Shown in pieces: positions 25,592-34,263 of a DNA stretch of 64,000 nucleotides. Below the pieces are notes generated by a model, which saw only the letters and a program-made list of their open reading frames with translations, ran no database searches and was not told the DNA's origin. Origin of the DNA: JAPHSX01 sp041554195 (GTDB lineage Bacteria > Pseudomonadota > Gammaproteobacteria > Thiohalomonadales > Thiohalomonadaceae); NCBI GenBank assembly GCA_041554195.1, contig JBFFMJ010000003.1, forward strand, positions 1 to 64,000. The letters run 5' to 3'. Numbering within the stretch: position 1 is the stretch's first letter; every line of letters starts with the position of its first letter. A program made the translations under genes and the position numbers.

Positions 25592-26473
25592 TCAGGTGCC
25601 GCGAATACGTTCAAAATAGCGGGCACGATAGAGCAGGCGCGGCGGCTTTTCAGGGCTGTCCTTAAAGCCGTCACGGGTGTGCAGCACATTGTTGCAGAGC
25701 AGCCCCATCCCGGGCTGCAGGGTGGCACGAATGATATAGGGGCTCTCTGCCAGCAGCCGCTCCAGTGCACTCAGCGCTGCCCGGGTGGCGACATCGTCCT
25801 GCCACTCGATATTGCGCTTTCTGGCGGTATAGCGCATATGCAGGGCACCGTTTGGCTGAATCGAGAAGACCGGTCCCACCGAGGCACCCCGCTCATCCCC
25901 CTCACCATCCTTGCCGGGCGGGATGGTCATCACATCCTCCGCCATCAGGGCGCGGATATAGTCCGGGTTCTCGTCTCGCAGCTGCAGATAGACCATCTCG
26001 TGATCCAGCAACTGGTTCTCGCCCCCCTCAGCAGCATTCTGTACGCAGTGCAGCAACATCGCCCGAATCTGTCGCTCACCGGTATTGTAGTAGCCATCGC
26101 TGTGCCAGTTGATGGGGCGGTCGGTATAGGGGATGTAGCGCGGGTGATCCCCCTCCGGGTTGACCGTGATCGAGGTCAGCCCATCGTCATCGGCCAGCAG
26201 ATTGCTGTCGAGGTGGCTGAGACCGAAGCGCGCCGCCAGTGCCACCAGCGGCGCCTTGTCGGGATCACTCCCCAGCCGACTGCGATAGATCACCATATTG
26301 GTCTGCCGCAGGCGTTGTAACAGCGCCTGATACTCCACCGCCGTGAGATTGGCCGGATCGGCAATATCGACGATCAGCCCCTCGGCGGATTGCGGATAAT
26401 CGGCCAACTTGGCACGGCGCCAAGCCAGATAGGCGGCCTCGTTTTCTAACAGAAAGGGGGAGTCGGTAGCCAT
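25592..26473 (-). CDS. TauD/TfdA-type Fe(II)/2-oxoglutarate oxygenase, paralogue 1
   Basis: 293 residues. The Fe-binding facial triad is H124 and D126 in NWHSDGYYN and H265 in NNVLHTRDGF; R283 or R285 in LYRARYFER would bind 2-oxoglutarate. Such enzymes use O2 and 2OG to hydroxylate a substrate. The substrate is unknown, and the protein is far from characterised TauD taurine dioxygenases. It is a close paralogue of the protein at 35972-36904, sharing IPY-INWHSDGYYNT, EYIRALM-like and RYT stretches. It sits just upstream of the FNR-box-controlled hemerythrin operon on the same strand. Confidence 0.88.
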   Translation of the reverse strand: MATDSPFLLENEAAYLAWRRAKLADYPQSAEGLIVDIADPANLTAVEYQALLQRLRQTNMVIYRSRLGSDPDKAPLVALAARFGLSHLDSNLLADDDGLTSITVNPEGDHPRYIPYTDRPINWHSDGYYNTGERQIRAMLLHCVQNAAEGGENQLLDHEMVYLQLRDENPDYIRALMAEDVMTIPPGKDGEGDERGASVGPVFSIQPNGALHMRYTARKRNIEWQDDVATRAALSALERLLAESPYIIRATLQPGMGLLCNNVLHTRDGFKDSPEKPPRLLYRARYFERIRGT

Positions 26474-26529
26474 GGAATACTCTTGCGGGATGAATAAGCA
26501 GGGCGATATGAAACCGCCCCAGCGATGGA

Positions 26530-27084
26530 TTACTGCTGTGGTGGTGTCCTGGATTGCTGCTGTGGCGGCTGGGAGAAGCGCTTCATCTGCTCCTGCTGAG
26601 ACGCCTTCATCTGCTCACGCTGCTCCTTGCTCATCAACTCATAAACTTTGTTGCGTGCCTCGGCCATCGCGGCAATAGTCTTGCGCTGCTCGGCGTGCAG
26701 CTTCTCGTAGAGCTTGGTGATCGCCTTCGTATCCCACTTGTCGGCCATATAGAGCTCTCGCAACTGCTTCTGTACCCCTTGCATCTCCTCGGCCCGCTGC
26801 TGGTGCATCTTGCGCTCCTGCGCCATCATCTCCTGGATCTGTTTGCGCTGTGACTCACTGAAATCCACACCGGCAAAGGGACGGGGCGCGGCCATTGCCG
26901 ACCCCATGCCCATGCCCGGCCCCATGCCCGGCCCCATGCCCTGACGTGGCATCCGCTGACCCATATTGCCGCCACCCGGCTGCATCATAGAGGGGCCACG
27001 CGGGGCCGGCTGATTCTCGGCCTGTGCCGATAGCGGCAACGCCACCGCCAGCACGGCGGCGGCACATACTTTTGCATAACTCAT
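26530..27084 (-). CDS. Spy/CpxP-like periplasmic protein
   Basis: 184 residues with signal peptide (about 1-22, AAVLAVALPLSAQA-E). A low-complexity Gly/Met/Pro segment (about 30-65, repeats of GPGM) is followed by a helical LTxxQ-type domain (about 70-160) with SESQRKQIQEMMAQE and MSKEQREQMK, as in Spy/CpxP chaperones and CnrR-like metal sensors. The Met-rich segment could bind copper (inference). It ends in a Gln/Pro-rich tail. Lies between the oxygenase gene and DUF302 on the minus strand. Confidence 0.75.
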   Translation of the reverse strand: MSYAKVCAAAVLAVALPLSAQAENQPAPRGPSMMQPGGGNMGQRMPRQGMGPGMGPGMGMGSAMAAPRPFAGVDFSESQRKQIQEMMAQERKMHQQRAEEMQGVQKQLRELYMADKWDTKAITKLYEKLHAEQRKTIAAMAEARNKVYELMSKEQREQMKASQQEQMKRFSQPPQQQSRTPPQQ

Positions 27085-27117
27085 CTCACAACTCCTGACT
27101 AAATTCAGTAAAAAGCC

Positions 27118-27507
27118 TTAGCCCTGCAGGGCATCACGCACCCGCTCCAGCTTGCCGCGCACCTCGCCACCGAGGCTCTTCAGCTCATCGCGCCCCACCA
27201 GACCCAACACCGCAGCGGGGTCCATAAAGCCAACGACGATAGAACCGTCTTCATCCTCGCGCACCACCACATTGCAGGGCAGCAGCAGGCCGATGTCGGG
27301 CTCGGCATCGATGGCCTGATTGGCCAGTTTGGGGTTACAGGCACCCAGAATCTTGTAGGGGCGCTTGTCGACATCAATCTTCGCCTTCAGGGTGGCCTTC
27401 ACATCAATCTCGGTCAACACGCCGAAACCCTCGCCCTTAAGTTCTTCGATAACCCTACCGACAACCTCATCGAAGTCTCCGGATAATTTGACTGAAAAAC
27501 CGTACAT
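27118..27507 (-). CDS. DUF302 protein
   Basis: 129 residues from the ATG at 27507, preceded by AAGGAGC. The DUF302 fold is recognised by FDEVVGRVIEELKGEGFGVLTEIDVKATLKAK and LGACNPKLANQAI...IGLLLPCNVVVRED. Its function is unknown. DUF302 proteins are frequent in sulfur-oxidising and other chemolithotrophic bacteria. It heads a minus-strand run towards the Spy-like and oxygenase genes. Confidence 0.85.
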   Translation of the reverse strand: MYGFSVKLSGDFDEVVGRVIEELKGEGFGVLTEIDVKATLKAKIDVDKRPYKILGACNPKLANQAIDAEPDIGLLLPCNVVVREDEDGSIVVGFMDPAAVLGLVGRDELKSLGGEVRGKLERVRDALQG

Positions 27508-27714
27508 ACATGCTCCTTTTGCTACTTGCTGTGGGGGTAGCCTGTCCGGCAGGCCAATAAACACGAATCTCAGGGTATTACCCGCAAATGCAATGCGGTT
27601 GAATCCTTAAATAGGACAAAATCAGTACCAATAACGGTTTGATAATACCGCTTTTAAGGATAGCCTGAAATGTATTCAAGGTATGCGAGGTGATCGCCAC
27701 CCCGCTTCAACAAC

Positions 27715-29970
27715 CTATTTCGTTAACGACATAAACAGCTTCGGCAGTTTCTCCGGCAGCCGCTCGATCTTGTCGATCACGGTGTACTGCTTACCGAAGA
27801 TGTCCTGCACGTACTCGTCGGCGTGGGGGTCGAGGTTGATGCAGTAGGTGTAGATCCCCTCCTGATCGAGTTCGCTGACCGCCTTGGCCGCATCCTGTAT
27901 CAGCAGCTTCGGGTCGCTGACATCAACATCTGACGGTTCACCATCAGTCAGGACCAGCAGCAGTTTCTTATCGGCCTGACGTGCTCCGAGGTAGTGGGCG
28001 GCGTGGCGTAGCGCCCCGCCCATGCGGGTGGAGTAACCGGCCTCCATCGCGGCAAGGCGCGCCTTGACGCCGTCGTCCCACTGCTCGGAGAAGCCCTTGA
28101 TGTGCTGGTAGTGCACCTCGTGGCGTGAGTTAGAGGAGAAACCGGCGATGGCAAAGTCATCCCCCAGGCCGTCAATGGCCAGACCCAGCAGCGAGACCGC
28201 CTCCTGACTCAGCTCAAGGATGCTCCGATCACAGCCATCGGGCACATCGGCCAGCGAGGCGGAGAGATCCAGCAGCAGCAGCACGGCGATATCGCGGCCG
28301 TCGTTCCTGTGGCTCATGTTAATGCGCGGGTCGGGCTGCGAGCCGGCCTTAAAATCGATGAGGGAGCGGATCGCTACATCGAGGTCCAACTCACTCCCCT
28401 CCTCCTGGTAGCGGATGCGTACCATCTGCTGTGGTTTGAGCAGGTCGAGGATGCGTTTCAGCTGCTTGGCCAGCGCATCGTGCTTGGCCAGCAGGCGGTC
28501 GATCTTGCCCGCATCCCCCGAGGGGTGCAGCGTCTCATAGAGGCTGACCCAGTCGGGGCGGTAGGTCTTGGTGTTGTAATCCCACTCCTTGTAGTGGCGC
28601 GGCGGCAGCCCCTGCTGCTCTTCATCGGAGAGCTGGCGTTTGGCCTTCTCCTCGAACATCTCCTCCTCGTCACCCTCTTCGATAAAGCGCCACATGTGGC
28701 GGTTATCGTCGCGGTAATCGACCTCGGTATCGGTGAAGTAGATCTTCGGTGACTGGTCCACCTGGGTGCGGGTACGGGCGATGTAGGAGACAGCGATACT
28801 GGCCACCGCTTTTGTGGAGTGCTCACCGCTCGCCATCATCTCGTTAAAGCGGCCGAGGAACTCCAGCAGATCGGCATTTTCGTATCCATGTTCGGGATTC
28901 AGCGCCGCATAGGAGAACATCGCCAGGCGGTGGCGAATGCACGACTCTTTCTCATTATCGCAGGCGTGCTCCTCGGGACGCGGATGCAGCGTTAGCAACA
29001 ACGAACGCAGGCCGGGATATTTCGCCATCAGCAGCAGGTCGATACGCGCATCTTCAAGGTGCTCGATCGCCTCACGCTGGAACGGGCTGTAGTTGTCGGC
29101 AACGATCGCCTCGGTCCACTTGCGGTGACCGGCGATGTGCGCCAGCAGCACACGGTAGCGATCAATACCGCTGATGCCATCGCGATCGTCGTAGACATCG
29201 GGCACGCGGATACCGTAACCGTCGTAGTAGGGGCGCGGCTTGCGCAGCTCATCGAAGGCGGAGCTATAGGGCACCAGGTGCTCGTGATCATCCCACAGGC
29301 AGCGCAAATAGAGATCCAGGCTGCGCTCGTTATCCATGAACAGGGTGCCGTGACGCTCGCGCTGCATCACCGCCCGTGAGTCGGCCGATTGCAACGAGAA
29401 GTAATCCTTCTGGCGCTCCGGATGATCCGAATAGTTGCGAATACCGTACTCGATCCAGTTGCGTACCCCCTCACAGCTCAGGGCGTTGAGCAGGGTCGGC
29501 ACCTGGTCGAGAAAATCGGGTAGGCCCGGGCTGGGGATAGTCTTCTGAAAACCATGGATGGAGCCGGTGGTGCGCTCCATGAAGTCAAACACCGTTTCGA
29601 TGTAGCCCTTTAACAGATCCAGGCTGCCCAGGCGACGCGACGCCTCACCGATGGTTTGCAGAAAGGGAGAGATAGAGACACCGTTGGGGGTGCGCGATAT
29701 CTTCCACACCGCCTGTGAGACCAGCGACAGGCTCTCCTCACCCAGACGCTGCGCCACCTCAGGCATCTCCTCCAGATAGGTCAGTACCGGGCCGACGCCA
29801 CGGCCGATCATGCAGATCAGCGAGGCGCCGTCGAGGTAATCCTTAATCCCCTTCTCCGAGAGCAGCTGCTCCGCCTCTGCCATGCAGATGGGAAAGAACT
29901 CATCGAGATCCTTAAAACCGCAGCTCAGCTGCTCGCGGTAGCCCTGTAACTCAAGCTCATCGAGACTCAC
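27715..29970 (-). CDS. cbbO: RuBisCO activase subunit CbbO (VWA protein)
   Basis: 751 residues. N-terminal two thirds are helical with no named domain; the C-terminal VWA domain (about 560-750) contains the MIDAS motif DLSAS and LVLTDGEPSDVD. CbbO is the adaptor of the CbbQ AAA ring that removes inhibitory sugar phosphates from RuBisCO. NorD, the homologue for NO reductase, is shorter (about 600). Length and the CbbQ neighbour favour CbbO. The matching cbbM lies 16 kb away, rather than adjacent as in many genomes, so the CbbO/NorD choice rests mainly on sequence. Confidence 0.85.
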   Translation of the reverse strand: MSLDELELQGYREQLSCGFKDLDEFFPICMAEAEQLLSEKGIKDYLDGASLICMIGRGVGPVLTYLEEMPEVAQRLGEESLSLVSQAVWKISRTPNGVSISPFLQTIGEASRRLGSLDLLKGYIETVFDFMERTTGSIHGFQKTIPSPGLPDFLDQVPTLLNALSCEGVRNWIEYGIRNYSDHPERQKDYFSLQSADSRAVMQRERHGTLFMDNERSLDLYLRCLWDDHEHLVPYSSAFDELRKPRPYYDGYGIRVPDVYDDRDGISGIDRYRVLLAHIAGHRKWTEAIVADNYSPFQREAIEHLEDARIDLLLMAKYPGLRSLLLTLHPRPEEHACDNEKESCIRHRLAMFSYAALNPEHGYENADLLEFLGRFNEMMASGEHSTKAVASIAVSYIARTRTQVDQSPKIYFTDTEVDYRDDNRHMWRFIEEGDEEEMFEEKAKRQLSDEEQQGLPPRHYKEWDYNTKTYRPDWVSLYETLHPSGDAGKIDRLLAKHDALAKQLKRILDLLKPQQMVRIRYQEEGSELDLDVAIRSLIDFKAGSQPDPRINMSHRNDGRDIAVLLLLDLSASLADVPDGCDRSILELSQEAVSLLGLAIDGLGDDFAIAGFSSNSRHEVHYQHIKGFSEQWDDGVKARLAAMEAGYSTRMGGALRHAAHYLGARQADKKLLLVLTDGEPSDVDVSDPKLLIQDAAKAVSELDQEGIYTYCINLDPHADEYVQDIFGKQYTVIDKIERLPEKLPKLFMSLTK

Positions 29971-30003
29971 GTCATCACCTCCAACGGTGCTCGTACCAGG
30001 CGA

Positions 30004-30810
30004 TTAAGCGAAGATAGCGTCGATAGCGTGATCGAGAGTGCCGCGAATATCGGCATCGTCGGTGATCGGGCGCACCAGCGCCATGCGGCACGCCTTGGTG
30101 GGCGCGATACCCTGATTCATCAGGCTGGCCGCATAGACCAGCAGGCGGGTGGAGATCCCCTCATCCAGGCCGTGGCCCTTGAGGTTACGGGCGGTCTCGC
30201 CTATCTTCACCAGCTTCATCGCCCGCTCCTCATCAATACCGGCCTCTTTGGCGACGATACCTGCCTCCACGCTGGCGGGGGCGTAGTCAAAATCAAGACC
30301 GACAAAGCGCTGCTTGGTCGACTGCTTGAGGTCCTTCATCAGCGACTGGTAACCGGGGTTGTATGAGATCACCAGCTGGAAGTCGGGGTGCGCCTCAATC
30401 AGCTCACCCTTCTTGTCCAGCGGCAGGGTGCGACGGTGGTCGGTCAGCGGGTGAATCACCACCGTAGTGTCCTGGCGCGCCTCCACCACCTCATCGAGAT
30501 AGCAGATAGCACCCATGCGCGCGGCGGTGGTCAGTGGGCCGTCGAGCCAGCGGGTGCCGTCAGCATCCAGCAGGTAGCGGCCGACCAGGTCCGAGGCGGT
30601 CATATCCTCATTACAGGCAACGGTGATTAGCGGCTTGCCCAGCTTCCACGCCATGTGCTCGATAAAGCGCGACTTTCCGCAACCGGTCGGCCCCTTCACC
30701 ATCACCGGCAGGCGGCTGTTGTAGGCCGCCTCGTAAAGCTCCACCTCATCTTCCTGCGCCTGGTAAAAAGGCTCTTCCTTAATGATGTACTGTTCGCTGT
30801 CGTTGCTCAT
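30004..30810 (-). CDS. cbbQ: RuBisCO activase AAA+ subunit CbbQ
   Basis: 268 residues from the ATG at 30810, which has GGAGAG six bases upstream; the in-frame ATG at 30849 has no such site. MoxR-class AAA+ protein: Walker A GPTGCGKS, Walker B ICYLDEV, sensor 1 VISYNP. The stretch VACNEDMTASDLVGRYLL and EARQDTTVVIHPLTDHRR are strong CbbQ marks. Forms a hexameric remodelling ring with CbbO to reactivate RuBisCO. 33 bases separate it from cbbO. NorQ is the close alternative. Confidence 0.9.
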   Translation of the reverse strand: MSNDSEQYIIKEEPFYQAQEDEVELYEAAYNSRLPVMVKGPTGCGKSRFIEHMAWKLGKPLITVACNEDMTASDLVGRYLLDADGTRWLDGPLTTAARMGAICYLDEVVEARQDTTVVIHPLTDHRRTLPLDKKGELIEAHPDFQLVISYNPGYQSLMKDLKQSTKQRFVGLDFDYAPASVEAGIVAKEAGIDEERAMKLVKIGETARNLKGHGLDEGISTRLLVYAASLMNQGIAPTKACRMALVRPITDDADIRGTLDHAIDAIFA

Positions 30811-31153
30811 GCTCATCTCTCCGCTGGGCGCAAACCCTTCATTACTCAAACTGCCAAAAAGCCTAAGTCAGGCCTCACTTGGGAAAAGTCCAACCAGTAT
30901 AATAAGGTTTTGTATAAATACTACTAAGGGTTTTTGATTAGAAGAATAAGCAATACCTTATGGCTAAACACCTTATTTTCTTAAATACCGCCTCACCTTA
31001 CAACAGAACTCCGCCGAAAAGACTGACCACGGCTCCGAATCGGTGCGTCACAGCCCATCAAGCCCTTTGCACCACAGCCATAGCCTGTTACAACTAAGTG
31101 GGCTCGGGCGGCTTTCTCCTGCCCCTACTCTTAATTAGCCACGGAACAGCTCT
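30811..31153. other. Divergent intergenic region cbbQ / secreted protein
   Basis: 343 bases, AT-rich next to cbbQ (30890-30990), presumably carrying its promoter. I see a TTGAT half-site at 30936 with a poor second half, and no clear CbbR palindrome. Confidence 0.3.
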
Positions 31154-31648
31154 GTGATTACCACCCACTCAATACGCAAAACACGCCTTTCCGCCCCCAT
31201 TGGTATCCTCATCATTAGCGCCATCGGCTACGTGACCGGTATCGCAAGTGCTGTTAGCGCCCCCTACCCACTGCTGAGTCGGGCCTATTGCGACCTGGCA
31301 CAGTCGGATTGCACCGCAAGCAATGGTGAAAGCGAGATGACGGCATCCCTCTCCCCTCACCCCATCCCTGTACTCGATGCGGTCACGGTCTCAGTCAGCA
31401 CGAAGGGACTCAGCGCTGACGCCCTGCACGTACGGGTCACTGGGGTAGAGGAAGATATGGGGGTGATTGAGAGCCGTCTATTGCCCGTCGGTAGTGGCGT
31501 CTACCAGGGCACTTTTCACCTCTCAGTATGCACCCGGCGTATGATGTCCTGGAAGATGATCGTCGCCCCAAAAAACAGCAACGAGACGTATCTAGCTGAA
31601 TTTCAATTTACAACACTGGGCCAGCGCCCCTATGTCATCCTTGAATAG
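31154..31648 (+). CDS. Secreted or membrane-anchored hypothetical protein
   Basis: 164 residues, GTG start. A hydrophobic N-terminal helix at about 13-35 (signal peptide or anchor) precedes a beta-rich domain. Three Cys are visible (YCDLAQSDCTA and HLSVCTRR). The middle and end (SPHPIPVLDAVTVSVSTKGL, VTGVEEDMG, GVYQGTFHLSVC...SWKMIVAP) resemble a conserved periplasmic hypothetical family of sulfur oxidisers, with no known function. It lies alone between cbbQ and a diguanylate cyclase gene on the opposite strand. Confidence 0.65.
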   Translation: MITTHSIRKTRLSAPIGILIISAIGYVTGIASAVSAPYPLLSRAYCDLAQSDCTASNGESEMTASLSPHPIPVLDAVTVSVSTKGLSADALHVRVTGVEEDMGVIESRLLPVGSGVYQGTFHLSVCTRRMMSWKMIVAPKNSNETYLAEFQFTTLGQRPYVILE

Positions 31649-31657
31649 ACAAACGAT

Positions 31658-34258
31658 TTAAGTCCGCGAACTCCCCATCTTATAGGCGTTTTTACCGTGG
31701 TGTTTCACCTCATACATTGCCTGATCGGCCGCCTTGATCAGTGCTACCGCACTATCCCCATCGTGGGGGTAACTGGCGATACCGATGCTGGTACTAATTT
31801 GCACTGACTGCTCCGCTAAAACAAATCGCCGCTGTAACTCCTCAATAGCCTTTTGTGCAACTCCCTGAACATCAGCCTCCGTTGTGAACTCGGGCAATAC
31901 GATCACAAATTCATCACCACCGACACGGCTAACCGTATCACTACTTCTTACACAATTATGTAGCCGCACCGCCACCTCGCATAACAACTGATCCCCCACA
32001 TCGTGACCCAGGCGATCATTCACCGGTTTAAATCCATCAAGGTCAAGATAGAGCACCGCAAGACTGGTGTTGTTACGTTGTGCCTGCGCAATATTCTGTT
32101 CCAGACGGTCCTCAAGAAGACGTCGATTAGGTAGCCTCGTCAGGGGGTCATGAAAGGCAATATGAGCTAGCCACTCTTCATGCTGCTTACGTTCTGTAAT
32201 ATCTGAATACATAACAACATAATTGGTGATCTGCCCGGAATCATCGTGAATCGCATTCACGCGCACTAAACAGAAGATGGTTGAATCATCTTTATGCTTT
32301 TTCCATATTTCACCTTGCCAGGAACCGTAATCTTCAAGTCCCCGCCACACACGTTTCTGTACTTCATCCTCAGCCGACGCCGCATGAATCAGCTCCGAAG
32401 GCTTTCCGATAAGGTCACTGTCAGTGTATCCAAATATTTCACTAAAACCGGGGTTAAGCTGTTGGATGATGCCTTGAGTATCCGTAATGACGACCCCGTC
32501 GAGTACATTGCGGATTACCGTTGCCGCAAGTTTAACTTCACGTTCCGCCGCTCTCTTCTCCGTCACATCCTGTCCAAAAAGATAAACCCCGTCCTCGGCC
32601 CCCAACAACGCAACAACAAAGGTGTAGACGCAAGAGCCAACAGTAAACTCAAGCTCTGATGTCATCCCCATAGCAACATGCTGGTCATACTGGCGCAACC
32701 ACTCACGCGGAATGCGTTGTGTCTGTCCGGGGTCTATTTGAGCGAGAAGCTCACGCATTGCCAAATTTGTATAGATAACATTGCCTTCCCGATCAATACG
32801 CACCACCGGATTGGGATCATAGGTAGGGAAATTAGCGAATAGATCTCGCTCCTCCTCTAACCGCATCTTGTCCGTAGTCTCGCTCACGAGCACACCACGC
32901 GGCCCCAGAGCCTTGTGATGATCAATAGTGAAACTACGTGAAATATTGTGCCGATCTACAAGGTGCACCTCTGCATGCTGTTTCCCCTCGAGAAGAAATG
33001 ACTCGGCACCCCCAAAATCGAGTACAAGATTTTTCATCAAGTCATTAAATGGCTCCAGGCCATTGATGCCATCAATAACCACCCCGACAGACAGCAACTC
33101 AGTGACCAGTCTTAGCGAGCGCGACTCCTTTTCCGTATCAATCACCTTCCCATGTAGCGACATGTTTTCACTATACGTGTGCTCCAATTTACTGGTTAAC
33201 TGCTTGAATTGATCTTCCAGCTGACCGATTTCATCTCCCCGCCCACGGAGTGTAGTGATACCAAGAAAGTCATTCGACAAATCATGTACGATGAGATTTA
33301 AGCGTTTAATCCGTAAAGCGACATAGATTGTTAGCAGGGTAAATAAAAGAATGAGTGTAAGGGCCAGAATTGCCCGTCGATGGCTCTCACGCTCTAACAG
33401 TTGTTCGACAATCCTCTCAGAGCGTGAGGTGGCAATGAATGAGGCAAACTGAAGTTCAAGGTCTGAGGCACCATAGTCAAAAAAGGACTTCCCAATCATC
33501 AGATAGTCCTGCTTGAGGGTCTCGGTGAGACTACCAGGGGGAAGTGCCACGGGATCGCTACTGGCGACAACAGACTCCCCCTCTACATCCAATATAGCGA
33601 GTACACTATCGGTTCCACTGCTCTGCTTGGCTGTATAGAGAAAATCACTATTTATCTGGGTAGACAACAACAGAGTAGCGAGAAGCTCACCCGTTTCTCC
33701 CACAACGTCCTGTGTCGTAATAACGTACGGCTCCCCATCCATCATAGTGAGATAGGCCTGACTATGACTCAACTTACGTAACAAATGGCTAGGCTGGTAG
33801 AGCTCAGAGGTGAGCGTCTCATCTCCATCTTCGTTGTAGGCACTGTGGTACACCTGCCTCACGTCCCCATCGGGACCCAGCAGCATAGCTGCATGGGCAT
33901 GGAAAAATGTGCGCAAAATAGAGTTGGGTGGTAACCATGCAGGTGGCCGATATATGTGCCGGATGGTTGTCGTGCCGGTGGCCTCGCGCCACTCATCCCC
34001 CAGAAGGTAATCGAACACGTTTTTCTGTGAGACGATCAATCGGGCTGCGTAGTGCAAACCACGGACGTGTAGATCAAAGAGTTCACGGTCAACACTCGCC
34101 TCAGACTCCAACTGCTCCTCTAACTGGCGCTGAAAATCAATGCGCAACTCCTCCCCCTGGAAGTAGTCAAACAGTCCCCACAGGCTCGTACCAATAGCCA
34201 TAGAGAGGATGAGTACTTTCGTGATCAGTGAGGCATTACGTATCGGAAAAAAGGCCAT
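31658..34258 (-). CDS. Membrane diguanylate cyclase with periplasmic sensor, HAMP, PAS, GGDEF
   Basis: 866 residues. Membrane helices at about 12-30 and 295-315 flank a large periplasmic sensor domain (cache/CHASE4-like). Then HAMP (about 316-370), two PAS domains (about 460-690, the second with IRNVLDGVVITDTQGIIQQLNPGF) and GGDEF (about 705-860). The active site GGDEF is 780-784 and the inhibitory I-site RSSD lies five residues before it, so product inhibition is likely. Synthesises c-di-GMP. The upstream gene for a PstS-like binding protein ends 5 bases before this one starts, suggesting a ligand-binding partner feeding the periplasmic sensor (inference). Confidence 0.92.
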   Translation of the reverse strand: MAFFPIRNASLITKVLILSMAIGTSLWGLFDYFQGEELRIDFQRQLEEQLESEASVDRELFDLHVRGLHYAARLIVSQKNVFDYLLGDEWREATGTTTIRHIYRPPAWLPPNSILRTFFHAHAAMLLGPDGDVRQVYHSAYNEDGDETLTSELYQPSHLLRKLSHSQAYLTMMDGEPYVITTQDVVGETGELLATLLLSTQINSDFLYTAKQSSGTDSVLAILDVEGESVVASSDPVALPPGSLTETLKQDYLMIGKSFFDYGASDLELQFASFIATSRSERIVEQLLERESHRRAILALTLILLFTLLTIYVALRIKRLNLIVHDLSNDFLGITTLRGRGDEIGQLEDQFKQLTSKLEHTYSENMSLHGKVIDTEKESRSLRLVTELLSVGVVIDGINGLEPFNDLMKNLVLDFGGAESFLLEGKQHAEVHLVDRHNISRSFTIDHHKALGPRGVLVSETTDKMRLEEERDLFANFPTYDPNPVVRIDREGNVIYTNLAMRELLAQIDPGQTQRIPREWLRQYDQHVAMGMTSELEFTVGSCVYTFVVALLGAEDGVYLFGQDVTEKRAAEREVKLAATVIRNVLDGVVITDTQGIIQQLNPGFSEIFGYTDSDLIGKPSELIHAASAEDEVQKRVWRGLEDYGSWQGEIWKKHKDDSTIFCLVRVNAIHDDSGQITNYVVMYSDITERKQHEEWLAHIAFHDPLTRLPNRRLLEDRLEQNIAQAQRNNTSLAVLYLDLDGFKPVNDRLGHDVGDQLLCEVAVRLHNCVRSSDTVSRVGGDEFVIVLPEFTTEADVQGVAQKAIEELQRRFVLAEQSVQISTSIGIASYPHDGDSAVALIKAADQAMYEVKHHGKNAYKMGSSRT

Positions 34259-34263
34259 AGCTA

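Noticed and set aside
27715..30810. NorQ/NorD for NO reductase maturation
   Set aside because: Length of the VWA protein and motifs of the AAA protein (VACNEDMTASDLVGRYLL) fit CbbQ/CbbO better, and the nearby NOR homologue is not of the norCB type.
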